Of a stretch of DNA of 64,000 bases, positions 8,254 through 17,359 are shown piece by piece. Origin of the DNA: Clostridiales bacterium (lineage in GTDB: Bacteria; Bacillota; Clostridia; Oscillospirales; CAG-272). Position 1 is the first letter of the stretch. Every line of letters starts with the position of its first letter. The position numbers and the translations under genes are program-made. Under the pieces are notes generated by a model. It did not search any database. It worked only from the letters and a program-made list of their open reading frames with translations, and was not told where the DNA came from. Location of the stretch: assembly GCA_012727435.1 (NCBI GenBank), contig JAAYHB010000015.1, positions 1-64,000 of the forward strand, in the 5' to 3' direction.

Positions 8254-8964
8254 TTAACTCCAGTGTTTCATGGAGTCGATAATCTTTCCATAGTTCTCTT
8301 GCACCTCGGCGGCGCTCATCCGGCGCACCTCGGCGGGTGAGAAATAATCTGACCTGCTCCTGCCGTCTACCGGGCCGGCAGAGTTTTGGCGGTTTTTTAA
8401 ATTGATTTCGGCAGCTATTGCAGCCTCACGCTCCCGGCGCACCTTGTGATATGAATAGGCTGCGGCAAGCGGAATGCCGCGCCTGACCTCCTCCCATACC
8501 TCATCGGGCAGCGAACCGAGCTTTTCGTCGGGAAAAAGCCCGGCAAACTCGGCCGCCTCGCGCGACATACGCAAAAGCGCTTCCTGCTGGGCCGCAAGCT
8601 GCTCGCGCAGCCGCCCCACCTCGGCGCGCAGCTCTGCAAGCTCCTCCTGACCGGTGGTTGCGGCCCTCTGCGGGCTTTCGTCTTGTTCTGCGTCACCGCT
8701 CTCCTCATCGGGCGGCGGCTCTACATCAGATCCGCCGGCTTCTGATTCGGTTTCCTGACAGGACTCTCCGGTGCCTTCCTGTGCGGTTACGGCCGATTCT
8801 TCAGCCTCCCCCGCCGCCTGAGAAATCCCTTCGTTCGGCGAATCTTCCTCCGCGGGTATCTGCTCTCCGGCAGCTCCGGCGATTTCGCCGGCTTTATTCG
8901 GGATTTCCTCGCCCGGGATGTTTTCGGTAATTAATATCGGCATGTCGTGTCCGGCCTCATTCAT
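8254..8964 (-). CDS. Phage scaffolding protein
   Basis: Acidic low-complexity N-terminus, coiled coil, C-terminal YFSPAEVRRMSAAEVQENYGKIIDSMKHW; between portal and coat; overlaps the portal stop. Confidence 0.75.
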   Translation of the reverse strand: MNEAGHDMPILITENIPGEEIPNKAGEIAGAAGEQIPAEEDSPNEGISQAAGEAEESAVTAQEGTGESCQETESEAGGSDVEPPPDEESGDAEQDESPQRAATTGQEELAELRAEVGRLREQLAAQQEALLRMSREAAEFAGLFPDEKLGSLPDEVWEEVRRGIPLAAAYSYHKVRREREAAIAAEINLKNRQNSAGPVDGRSRSDYFSPAEVRRMSAAEVQENYGKIIDSMKHWS

Positions 8965-10531
8965 TGGCCGCCTCCTCCCTTCCCGCATTTTTTGTTGCCT
9001 TGAGTTCCTCAAGCAAGAGGGCGCGGTCGGCAATCAGGCCCGGGGGCAGCCGCTCGATGTACTGCCCGGCGGTGATGTGCCCGCATTCGAGCAGCTTGTT
9101 TAAAATACTCATCGCGCCTGACGCGCCGTAGCGCGCAAACTCGCCGACATCCACCCGCGCCCGAAGCAGCGCCCCCTTGAGCCGGCTTAAGCTGATTCGC
9201 TCGGCGCGCTCTGTTCCTTCTTCCATGTAGGGGAGCAGCCGCTCGTCGGGATAATAGGCGCAGATCATGTCTACCCAGATGTTTGCCAAATCCTCGATGC
9301 ACCGGCAGAGGCTGCGGCGCACCTGGTCGAGCGGGATTCTGGCCGCCTCCTGCAGGGCAAGAATCGCGCTGGTGTTGACAGCCTCTCCCTCTCCGAGCGC
9401 GGTTTCGGTCGCCCCCATCAGCTCCTTGGTCATGTTCACGGCAAGCCCGATAAGCTCGAGGTACCCTTCCTGCAGCTTTCCGACACCTACGACAGACACG
9501 GCGTCGGCCACGTTTGTGCCGCCAAGCACCGCGATTGCCTGTCCCACCTCGTTGCTCCATTCGGGGATCCTTGATTTGTCGTACACCACCTTTGAAAAGG
9601 CGGTGTCGGTCATGTGTTTCATGACCATCGCAAAGGCCCGGTTTATGAACTTCTGGTTGGGGATCAGCCCGGTTATCGGCGAGGTCCCGTGAAAACTGTT
9701 TTTGGTCGGGTACCAGTTCATGTAGGCTACGGGATAGAGGGTCATGTTTGTCTTCTGCCGGCGGATTACAACCTCCTCGGTGGACTTTTCGAAGACCACA
9801 AAGCCGTCTTCCCTCCAGAATTTGATTATGCATGTTGCCTTCCTTTCTCCTTCGTCATCGGCATGAAGCTCGTACTCGGCCATGTCACCCGATTGGTTTT
9901 TAGTCTCGTCATCCGGAACGATTCTGGCAACCGCCTCCTCGGGTACGCGGTTTTTCCTTGCCTGCTCTCGCAGCGACGCGACACTTTCGCGCCCCGAGAG
10001 GATAATGTACTCCTGCGACTGTATATCGGCACGGTTGACGTCGGCCACGAACAGATTTACATTGTCGACAAGCTCTGTCACAATGTCGCCGGTAAATTCC
10101 TGCCCCGAGTCTGCCACAGGGTCCCACCAGCAGTAAAAGACCCCGTCCCCCGAGATTGCAGCGTCATAGAGCAGCGAGTATAGTTTGTAGTCCATTTTGG
10201 CGCGCTCCCAGCGGTATGAGGCGTTTTTTGAAAGCACCTCAACCGCCCGCCGGATGACCGCAGCGCTCCCGGGATCCCGTACAAATGGCAGGTTTTCGTC
10301 GGTGAAGCTGAGCGACACGCTGCCCGGCAACACGCTGCAGATAAGGTAGTCAACTATCCGGCGAATGATGTTGAAAACCGGCTTGGGAAGCTCGGCGCCC
10401 TCCGAACCGTACCACTGGTTGCCGCGGTAGAAGCGCTCGTTCTGGCGAATTGTCTCAAAAAGCCCTATCTTTTGTTTGTACTTAAGACCGGCCTCATACT
10501 GCTGCCATGCTTTGGTTTTAAGTTTCTTCAT
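8957..10531 (-). CDS. Phage portal protein (P22-like)
   Basis: 524 aa; RQNERFYRGNQWYGSEGAELPKPVFNIIRRIVDYLICSV...PISGLIPNQKFINRAFAMVMKHMTDTAFSKVVYDKS. Confidence 0.87.
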   Translation of the reverse strand: MKKLKTKAWQQYEAGLKYKQKIGLFETIRQNERFYRGNQWYGSEGAELPKPVFNIIRRIVDYLICSVLPGSVSLSFTDENLPFVRDPGSAAVIRRAVEVLSKNASYRWERAKMDYKLYSLLYDAAISGDGVFYCWWDPVADSGQEFTGDIVTELVDNVNLFVADVNRADIQSQEYIILSGRESVASLREQARKNRVPEEAVARIVPDDETKNQSGDMAEYELHADDEGERKATCIIKFWREDGFVVFEKSTEEVVIRRQKTNMTLYPVAYMNWYPTKNSFHGTSPITGLIPNQKFINRAFAMVMKHMTDTAFSKVVYDKSRIPEWSNEVGQAIAVLGGTNVADAVSVVGVGKLQEGYLELIGLAVNMTKELMGATETALGEGEAVNTSAILALQEAARIPLDQVRRSLCRCIEDLANIWVDMICAYYPDERLLPYMEEGTERAERISLSRLKGALLRARVDVGEFARYGASGAMSILNKLLECGHITAGQYIERLPPGLIADRALLLEELKATKNAGREEAANE

Positions 10532-10549
10532 ATTTGTGCCCCTTACCTT

Positions 10550-12259
10550 TTATTTGTCGGCCACAACCAGAATGCCGAATATCTTCTGCCGGCCGGGGCC
10601 GCCCGCCCTTATGCGGTACTTTACATGCGATATCCTGCCGGTATACGTGCCGGCCCTCCGGCTCTCGATCCCCGGTCCCGGCCTGCCCTCAAAATGAATC
10701 TCGCACAGCCGACCCCCGCTGTCGTGCAGGCTGACATAAAAATCACTCTCGGCCGTGCTTACCGCCATCACCCGCTTGACCCGCTTCTTCAGCCCGACGT
10801 GCCCCATGTCTGTATACCGGCTCTCGTATTCGGCGACAATTTCGGCGCCGCAGTCTGTGTACTCCTCCTCACCGAACATAAAGATATCCCCGCCATTAGA
10901 GAAGCCGAGCCTGCCGCCGTATCTGAAATAATGTTCTCCGAAAATACCGGTGTGGCAATACCACTTGTCAAGGCGGTAGTTGTAGACAAACACCCGCCCT
11001 TCGGTGTCGGCAGGGTTGGCTATCCAGATTTCGTCGGCCTCGCGGTGATTTATGGCGAGCGCCCCCTCGCCGAAGTTACGGCCAAGCAGCCCCGTGAGCG
11101 GCCCCGAGATTTTTCTCGCGTTGCTCTCGTCGCGCTCGTCGGTGTTTGAGGTCCAGCGATAAATCCCGTCACGGCTCACGGTCACCGGGTCGTTGTCGCA
11201 GAGCACGACGCCGCCGGCCGAAATGCAGCCGACCCCCGAATTTACCGGCCGCTCGGGCATATCCTGATAACTGTCCTCGGACAGGTCGGTCACCCGCGTC
11301 TCATCGGCCGAGAAGAGCAGCAGCCGGTCGTAGTGGCGGCAGATTGCCCGGACATCGGCGCTCCCTGAAGCGACCAAAAAGTCATACCCCACCGGGAAAT
11401 AAAGCCCGCAGGAGGCCGGAACATGCATCTTTGACCTTGCAAGGTCGGCTGCCCCGACATACTTCGAGCGGAACACCCTTGAGCGGTCGGCACCTCCGAA
11501 GCAGTAGACGCTGTTGTCGTATTTCCCGCCGAAAACCGCGGCGCCGGTACAGGCGCTCAATGCGCTTCGCTCGTTGTGGCTGCTGCCGATATGCAGGCAT
11601 ACCTCAATTCTGGTATTTAGCGGATGAGTAGTCCCGAGATTCAACGTTTTACCGTTAAGACTGTAACCGCTTGTAACCCGAGTCCCATTGATAAAGAGGC
11701 TTATCACCGACTGTGCTGCCACCCCGGTATTCACCGACGACGCAGAAGATTCAGACAACACATAGGTTATCCTGATATATTCCGAGAGTTGGTTTATCGG
11801 CTCATTGACCGGCCCGCCGGTGTGCGCCCACTCGCGCCCGTAAAGCGGGATATAGCCCTCGACCGCGGAACCGCCATTCCGCGTCACCGAATACACGTCC
11901 CGCCCGTCGATAAGGTACAGCCTGCCCTCGACCTGAAAAAAGCAGGCTGAACCGTCCGAGGTGCCGACGGTGAGCAGAGCGCTGTATTCCCGGATATCGG
12001 GATTTGCAAGATAAACCGTGTCGCCGGCCAGCACGAACAGGCTCGCCACCCCGTCGACCTCCCCCGACCAGATCGCCCTGACGTCGGCCGGAAGGCTGAG
12101 CGCACGCGCATATCCGCAGCGCTTCTCAAGTGAGCCGTCGGCAAGAATCCTGAAATTCTTAATATCCTGCGCGACATTCGCCTCTCCGATGCATGCCCGG
12201 CGGTCAATGCCGCCGAATTCCCCCGCATACAGCTTTGCAAACAGATTCTTCTTTGCCAT
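10550..12259 (-). CDS. Phage beta-propeller-like protein (gp10-type hub / packaged-DNA stabilisation-like)
   Basis: 569 aa; FGGIDRRACIGEANVAQDIKNFRILADGSLEKRCGYARALSLPADVRAIWSG... repeated beta blades; in the virion gene block. Confidence 0.55.
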   Translation of the reverse strand: MAKKNLFAKLYAGEFGGIDRRACIGEANVAQDIKNFRILADGSLEKRCGYARALSLPADVRAIWSGEVDGVASLFVLAGDTVYLANPDIREYSALLTVGTSDGSACFFQVEGRLYLIDGRDVYSVTRNGGSAVEGYIPLYGREWAHTGGPVNEPINQLSEYIRITYVLSESSASSVNTGVAAQSVISLFINGTRVTSGYSLNGKTLNLGTTHPLNTRIEVCLHIGSSHNERSALSACTGAAVFGGKYDNSVYCFGGADRSRVFRSKYVGAADLARSKMHVPASCGLYFPVGYDFLVASGSADVRAICRHYDRLLLFSADETRVTDLSEDSYQDMPERPVNSGVGCISAGGVVLCDNDPVTVSRDGIYRWTSNTDERDESNARKISGPLTGLLGRNFGEGALAINHREADEIWIANPADTEGRVFVYNYRLDKWYCHTGIFGEHYFRYGGRLGFSNGGDIFMFGEEEYTDCGAEIVAEYESRYTDMGHVGLKKRVKRVMAVSTAESDFYVSLHDSGGRLCEIHFEGRPGPGIESRRAGTYTGRISHVKYRIRAGGPGRQKIFGILVVADK

Positions 12260-12299
12260 TTTCGTATTTCCTTCTGCTTTTGTGTGGTGCCGGCTGTGC

Positions 12300-13667
12300 T
12301 TAAAAATCGTACAGACTTCTGCTCCGCCTGAAGGTGAACGGCGAAAAGGTGGTCTGAGGTTCGGGAGGCTGGGATCTGCTCATCACGGCATACCTGAGCG
12401 TCTCAGGGGCGTGCGTGAGGACGTGCGGCTCCCCGGCGGCATCCTCGGGGCGGGCCGGATCGCAGAGCAGCGACTGCATCGAGTTAATAAGCGTGCTGCA
12501 GCGCTTTGATATATGCAGCGACGGGCCCTTCCCCTCCCGGATAGCCAGATACTCGCGCAGCACCCGCCAGCCTGGTATGCGGCGGTTGTCGGCCGGGCGC
12601 AGCGGGGGCATTCCGGGGGGCGCCTGCATTATCTCGGCGCCGCTCCGCCCGCTGTCCTGCCTGCGGTTCCAGAGGTCGGGAGAGGCAACCGCATATTCGA
12701 CCTCCTGTCCCCGACAGAGTTCTGCCACCCGCCCGGCCGCCTCGCTGAGCGTCAGGTTCGGCTCGCAGCACTCGTCAAGGACCCACAAATCCATGTCAGA
12801 GTCCACCCCAACAAGCAATGCCGCCAACATATCAAAGCCGTAATCCAGTGCGACAAAGCGCCTTGTTTTATTTGGGATAACAGCCGCACCTGTAGCAGCG
12901 TCGAACACATGGACCGACTCGTCAAATTCGGCGAAAAACTGCCCCTCAAATACATCCCAGCGGCCGTGCAGCCAGGCGTCGCGCAGGCGGGCGGGCAGGC
13001 GCTCAAGCTGCCTGACATACCCCGGGTCGGCCGAGAGCAGCACGTCGTTGTCATAGACCAGCGCCGGGATGAAAGAGTAGTCGTCGGGGTGCTCTCCGGG
13101 TCTGAAATTGCGGTCGATAAAAAGGCGCTTGACCCATGCGTGCCCGATTCCGCCGGGGTTGCAGGTCAGGTAAATACGCCGGGGGTAGTTCCCGGTGCCG
13201 CGAAGTGAGGCCGATATTACCGAAAACTGATATTCGCTCAGCTGCGTTGCCTCGTCAACGGCGATAATGTCGTATTCCTGCCCCTGATAGCGCAGCGCGT
13301 CACGGTCGCATAAGCAGTAGCCGAGATCAATTGTGCTGCCGTTTGCCAGCGACAGCCGCTTCTCGCCTTCGCTGTAGTGAAGAAGCGCCCCGTACTCACG
13401 CAGCATAGGTCCGAGATGGTTTGCTTTGAGCTCGGGATATGTCCGCCTGACAAGAAGGCATCGGATGCCGGGATAGCGCAGGCAGAGTGCTATCAGCTTG
13501 CGCCGCAGCGCCCAGGACTTCCCGCCGCCCCTCGCACCTCCGTATGCGGTAAATCGGGTGCGAGAGTTAAAGAAGAGCTGCTGCTTTTTGTTCGGCACAC
13601 CGGGAATTCTGATCACTCTCTCCCCACCCTGCCCTGCTTCACCCGTCACGATAACACGCCCGGTCAT
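12300..13667 (-). CDS. Phage terminase large subunit
   Basis: Walker A GGARGGGKS, Walker B YDIIAVDEATQL, C-terminal RNase-H-like nuclease segment RRFVALDYGFDMLAALLVGVD. Confidence 0.95.
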   Translation of the reverse strand: MTGRVIVTGEAGQGGERVIRIPGVPNKKQQLFFNSRTRFTAYGGARGGGKSWALRRKLIALCLRYPGIRCLLVRRTYPELKANHLGPMLREYGALLHYSEGEKRLSLANGSTIDLGYCLCDRDALRYQGQEYDIIAVDEATQLSEYQFSVISASLRGTGNYPRRIYLTCNPGGIGHAWVKRLFIDRNFRPGEHPDDYSFIPALVYDNDVLLSADPGYVRQLERLPARLRDAWLHGRWDVFEGQFFAEFDESVHVFDAATGAAVIPNKTRRFVALDYGFDMLAALLVGVDSDMDLWVLDECCEPNLTLSEAAGRVAELCRGQEVEYAVASPDLWNRRQDSGRSGAEIMQAPPGMPPLRPADNRRIPGWRVLREYLAIREGKGPSLHISKRCSTLINSMQSLLCDPARPEDAAGEPHVLTHAPETLRYAVMSRSQPPEPQTTFSPFTFRRSRSLYDF

Positions 13668-14113
13668 TCGCCGTCAGACAGGATGTCATGCTCAAAGAAC
13701 ACGCTCAGCCCCGCGCCCTGCCCGTCGCATTTCTTTCGGTCATACCCGAGGCGGGTTTTTAGGTATGCGCCGATAAGCGCCGCCGGCTTCTCGGAATTCA
13801 GTGCCTCGTCCTCAAAGGCGGCCGATATCTGGCTTATTTCCTCGGGATAAAGCTCGGCGAGTTCGAGATACTTCCTGTGGCCGATTCCGAGATAGCGGCA
13901 AAAGCCCGCGATATTGGGGAATCTTTCGGCAGCTTCGCTTTTTTTCGCGCGCCTTTTGCTTCCCCCGGTGCCCTCCTCGCCGCCGTCGCCGCATTCCTGC
14001 CGGTCTGCACTCCCGGAGCTACCGCTCCGGCAGTCAAGTATGTACTGTTCCGCAAGCAGCAGCAATTCGACTCCGGAATACATATCTCTCTCTGACCGGA
14101 TATCCTGCTCCAT
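13664..14113 (-). CDS. Phage terminase small subunit-like protein
   Basis: Helical DNA-binding-type protein overlapping the terL start; FCRYLGIGHRKYLELAELYPEEISQISAAFEDEALN...AYLKTRLGYD; ATG at 14113 with AGGAGG. Confidence 0.7.
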   Translation of the reverse strand: MEQDIRSERDMYSGVELLLLAEQYILDCRSGSSGSADRQECGDGGEEGTGGSKRRAKKSEAAERFPNIAGFCRYLGIGHRKYLELAELYPEEISQISAAFEDEALNSEKPAALIGAYLKTRLGYDRKKCDGQGAGLSVFFEHDILSDGE

Positions 14114-14154
14114 GCCTCCCTGCCTCCTATGGTCTGTACGGCCAGATAATAAAC

Positions 14155-14192
14155 AAAAAAAGAGTGCCACGGGGTGCCGCCCCGTGACACTC
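14155..14192 (-). terminator. Intrinsic terminator for the sugar-isomerase operon
   Basis: Minus strand GAGTGTCACGGGG-cggca-CCCCGTGGCACTC followed by TTTTTTTG. Confidence 0.85.
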
Positions 14193-14209
14193 TGTGCCAC
14201 AAATTTTAT

Positions 14210-15178
14210 TTATGCCCATGTTATTGTTTTGGGTTTTTCCTCGAAAATTATGATACTCCGCAAGAATTCGACCGCCTTTCTTAAGCCCTCGTCCTTGGTC
14301 ATCACGCTGTCCTCGTGCTCGATAGAGAGCACCCCGTCATACCCGCAGAGCCGCAGGTTGCTGACAAAATCGCGCCAGAAGCTCTCGCCGTTGCCGTAGC
14401 CCACAGTGCGGAATATCCATGCGCGCCCCAGTTCGTCTGTGTAATGCTTGGTGTCGAGCACGCCGTTGCGCGCAGTGTTGTATTTGTCTACCTTGGTGTC
14501 CTTGGCGTGCACATGGTAAATGATGCCCTTAAGCTCGCGGATTACCGCCACCGGGTCCATTCCCTGCCAGATAAGGTGTGAGGGGTCGAGGTTGGCGCCG
14601 ATAGTGTCCCCCACCGCCTCACGGAGTCTGAGCAGAGTTTCGGGATTGTAAACACAGAACCCCGGATGCATCTCAAAGGCGATGCGGGTGACTCCATGCT
14701 CGGCGGCAAACGCCGCGGTCTTCTTCCAGTAAGGAATCAGCACCTCATTCCACTGCCACTCAAGAATTTTCAAATAATCTCCCGGCCACGGGCAGGTGAC
14801 CCAGTTGGGGAATTTTGCGCCTTCATGGTCGCCGGGGCAGCCCGAGAACCCTATTATGGTGTTTATCCCCAGCTTCTCGGCGAGCAGCACAGCATTTCTG
14901 AAATCCTCGTCAAAGGATTTGGCAATCGCGGCGTCGGGGTGAACCGGGTTCCCGTGGCAGGCCAGCGCACAGATTTCGACATCATATTTTCTGAAGGTGT
15001 CGACGAATTTCTGATAGGCCGCCTCATCGGCCAGCAGTTCGGCCGGGTTGCAGTGCGCCTTTCCGGGGTACCCGCCGCAGCCGATTTCAACCGTGCGGAT
15101 ACCGAGTCCGGTCAGAATTCTCAATGTTTGCTCAAGCGACTTTGAGCCGTAAAGGTTGGTCAAAACACTCAGTTTCAT
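14210..15178 (-). CDS. Sugar phosphate isomerase/epimerase (AP endonuclease-like TIM barrel)
   Basis: MKLSVLTNLYGSKSLEQTLRILTGLGIRTVEIGCGGYPG...GANLDPSHLIWQGMDPVAVIRELKGIIYHVHAKDT. Confidence 0.9.
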   Translation of the reverse strand: MKLSVLTNLYGSKSLEQTLRILTGLGIRTVEIGCGGYPGKAHCNPAELLADEAAYQKFVDTFRKYDVEICALACHGNPVHPDAAIAKSFDEDFRNAVLLAEKLGINTIIGFSGCPGDHEGAKFPNWVTCPWPGDYLKILEWQWNEVLIPYWKKTAAFAAEHGVTRIAFEMHPGFCVYNPETLLRLREAVGDTIGANLDPSHLIWQGMDPVAVIRELKGIIYHVHAKDTKVDKYNTARNGVLDTKHYTDELGRAWIFRTVGYGNGESFWRDFVSNLRLCGYDGVLSIEHEDSVMTKDEGLRKAVEFLRSIIIFEEKPKTITWA

Positions 15179-15230
15179 CTGTCAAACCCATCCTCCTATG
15201 TTTTTTTCATTAGGGTAATAATGCCTGCCG

Positions 15231-16328
15231 TCAGTCGAACCTGTAAATGTCGCCCGACGCCGCCGACTTGTATATGCCCTCAAGAATACGTGTGACGGTA
15301 AAGGCTTCTTCAGGCAGCACGACCGGCGGTTTGTCGTTCACCACGGCATCAATCCAGAGCCGTGCCTCGCGGTCGCCAGGCGATTCGGCCTTGGCGGCGC
15401 TGTAGAAGGCCGCACCCTTGCCCTCAAGCTGCGGGATGAACATATATTTCTGGTTGTTTCTGATTCCGTTAAAGCGCAGCCCGTCAAGCATGTCGGCGCC
15501 GCCCTTGGTTCCGCAAAGCTGGGTTATTGCCTCGCGGGCATCAAGGATGTTGAGCGCCCAGGAGGCCTCAAGGTAGATTGTCGCGCCGTTCTCCATCACG
15601 ATAAAGCCGAAGGCGCTGTCCTCGACCGTAAACTTATCGACGTCCCAGTTGCCCCAGTCGTTGCCCTGTTCGGTGTCCTTGTTAAGCTTGTGGTATGTCG
15701 TTCCAACACAGTACTTAGGACTGTAGTTGTTCATTGTCCAGAGTGTCAGGTCGAGTGCGTGCGTGCCTATGTCGATAAGCGGCCCGCCGCCCTGCTCGTA
15801 CTCGTTGAGAAATACTCCCCAGGTCGGCACGGCACGCCTGCGAAGCGCGGTAGCCTTTGCGTAATAAATCTCACCGAGGGTGCCTGCTTCCACCTCCTGC
15901 TTTAAATAGATTGAATCGGCTCGGTGGCGGCTCTGGTACCCGAAGGTCAGCTTCTTTCCGGTGCGTGCGGCGGCATCAAGCATTTTCTTCGCCTCAGCCG
16001 TACTTATCGCCATCGGCTTTTCGCACATGACATGCTTGCCGGCCTCAAGTGCGTCGACGGTTATAAAGCTGTGCGAGCGGTTCGGGGTGAGTACATGGAC
16101 GACGTCGATTGTCTTGTCCTCGAGCAGCTCACGGTAGTCTGTACAGACCTTAGCGTCCTCTGTCCCGTACTTCTCTTTTGCGGCTTCGGCCCGCTTTTCG
16201 ATTATGTCGCAGAAGGCGACCATCTCCACATTCTTTAGTTTCTTGAGCGCGGGCATGTGCTTTCCGTTGGCAATGCCCCCGCAGCCGATAATCCCGACCC
16301 GGACAATATCGCTCGGACTGATAGCCAT
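15231..16328 (-). CDS. Gfo/Idh/MocA family oxidoreductase
   Basis: VRVGIIGCGGIANGKHMPALKKLKNVEMVAFCDI...LEAGKHVMCEKPMAIS. Confidence 0.95.
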   Translation of the reverse strand: MAISPSDIVRVGIIGCGGIANGKHMPALKKLKNVEMVAFCDIIEKRAEAAKEKYGTEDAKVCTDYRELLEDKTIDVVHVLTPNRSHSFITVDALEAGKHVMCEKPMAISTAEAKKMLDAAARTGKKLTFGYQSRHRADSIYLKQEVEAGTLGEIYYAKATALRRRAVPTWGVFLNEYEQGGGPLIDIGTHALDLTLWTMNNYSPKYCVGTTYHKLNKDTEQGNDWGNWDVDKFTVEDSAFGFIVMENGATIYLEASWALNILDAREAITQLCGTKGGADMLDGLRFNGIRNNQKYMFIPQLEGKGAAFYSAAKAESPGDREARLWIDAVVNDKPPVVLPEEAFTVTRILEGIYKSAASGDIYRFD

Positions 16329-16364
16329 AACACTTCCTCCGCTTTTTTTAATTATTGTACCTAA

Positions 16365-16393
16365 ATTATACAACTTTATGTTTTATTTTTCAA
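16365..16393 (-). promoter_or_regulatory. Sigma-A type promoter for the oxidoreductase/isomerase operon
   Basis: TTGAAA-17 nt-TATAAT on the minus strand. Confidence 0.7.
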
Positions 16394-16549
16394 GCCAATA
16401 TTATTACATTCACTCTGCACTCCTGCATAATAATCCTTTTCTTTTTGTGCAAATGGCCGAATAGAATTCCGGCGAAAATAAAACAATAACTTGCTGTCAC
16501 CGCACAACATGTCTTTTGTCCCCGATGCACCCGGCCAAGCATTTGGGCG

Positions 16550-16578
16550 TTGACAATCACATTTTGCCATGATATACT
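16550..16578 (+). promoter_or_regulatory. Sigma-A type promoter
   Basis: TTGACA-17 nt-TATACT. Confidence 0.75.
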
Positions 16579-16644
16579 GGATATGACTTAACTTAAAGCA
16601 GTTTGTTGTCATTGCTTATTGTCTTAGTATGTGAGGAAACCGAA

Positions 16645-17172
16645 ATGTTTTGGACTTACCTGCTGGTATTCGCGAGCAGAATACTCGACGTGTCGCTCGG
16701 CACAATCAGAACCATCATGACTGTCCGCGGCAGGCGTGTTGTTGCGGCGCTTTTCGGCTTTGTCGAGGTCATGATCTGGTTTCTGGTTGTCAGGGAAGCC
16801 CTTGATACCGACCTGCCGCCTTTCTTTGTGGCAATTGCATTTGCCGGCGGATTTGCTACCGGCACCTTTATCGGCGGGCTTGTGACAAACCTCATGCTGC
16901 CCTCAGACAGCATCGTGCAGATTATCACCTCAAAGCGCGACCCCGAACTGCTGAAAATTATCAGCGATGCCGGTTATTCCATGACAGTCTCGGATGTTTA
17001 CGGCAGGGATCATCAGGCCGAGAAGTATATGCTCTTTATATGCATAGACGGCAAATATGTTTCAGACCTCAAGGACCTGATTATAAAGCACGATAAATCG
17101 GCCTTCATTACAATAAGCAATAACAAAGCCGCAATAAACGGCAGTATTGTGCCAGTATTTAAAAAGAAATAA
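16645..17172 (+). CDS. UPF0316 / DUF2179-DUF5698 family membrane protein
   Basis: MFWTYLLVFASRILDVSLGTIRTIMTVRGRRVVAALFGFVEVMIWFLVV, C-terminal GRDHQAEKYMLFICIDGK DUF2179-like region. Confidence 0.88.
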   Translation: MFWTYLLVFASRILDVSLGTIRTIMTVRGRRVVAALFGFVEVMIWFLVVREALDTDLPPFFVAIAFAGGFATGTFIGGLVTNLMLPSDSIVQIITSKRDPELLKIISDAGYSMTVSDVYGRDHQAEKYMLFICIDGKYVSDLKDLIIKHDKSAFITISNNKAAINGSIVPVFKKK

Positions 17173-17193
17173 CCAAAGGCGGTGCACCTCCCC

Positions 17194-17272
17194 GCTTTTC
17201 TTCGGGGGCGCTGCCCCCGAACCCCCGCTCAAGGGACTTTGTTAATAAAAGTTCCTTGAGAATCCTCAAAAA
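17194..17272 (+). repeat. Dispersed 3' palindromic element, copy C (short form)
   Basis: TTCGGGGGCGCTGCCCCCGAACCCCCG CTCAAGGGACTTTgttaataAAAGTTCCTTGAG AATCCTCAAAAACTT. Confidence 0.8.
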
Positions 17273-17306
17273 CTTCAATATAAACCACAACCATGAATAC
17301 AGAAAC

Positions 17307-17340
17307 CGAGCCGCCGCGTGAAATATCACGCGGCGGCTCG
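17307..17340. terminator. Bidirectional hairpin between convergent UPF0316 and leuB
   Basis: CGAGCCGCCGCGTGA-aata-TCACGCGGCGGCTCG, 15-bp perfect stem. Confidence 0.75.
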
Positions 17341-17359
17341 ATTGTATTACATCACAAAT

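Noticed and set aside
9009-9833. 274-aa alternate-frame ORF inside the portal gene
   Set aside because: Arg/Gly/Pro-rich composition typical of out-of-frame translation; same strand as the convincing portal ORF.
11146-11631. 161-aa Arg/Pro-rich plus-strand ORF opposite the propeller gene
   Set aside because: Composition and antisense position indicate a spurious ORF.
6900-14113. Complete active prophage
   Set aside because: No integrase, repressor, replication, lysis or tail genes in the block or its flanks, and no att-like repeats seen.
13834-14202. Longer upstream start for the terminase small subunit or the overlapping 122-aa ORF
   Set aside because: Extension runs through the terminator stem at 14162-14192; the ATG at 14113 has a good AGGAGG site.
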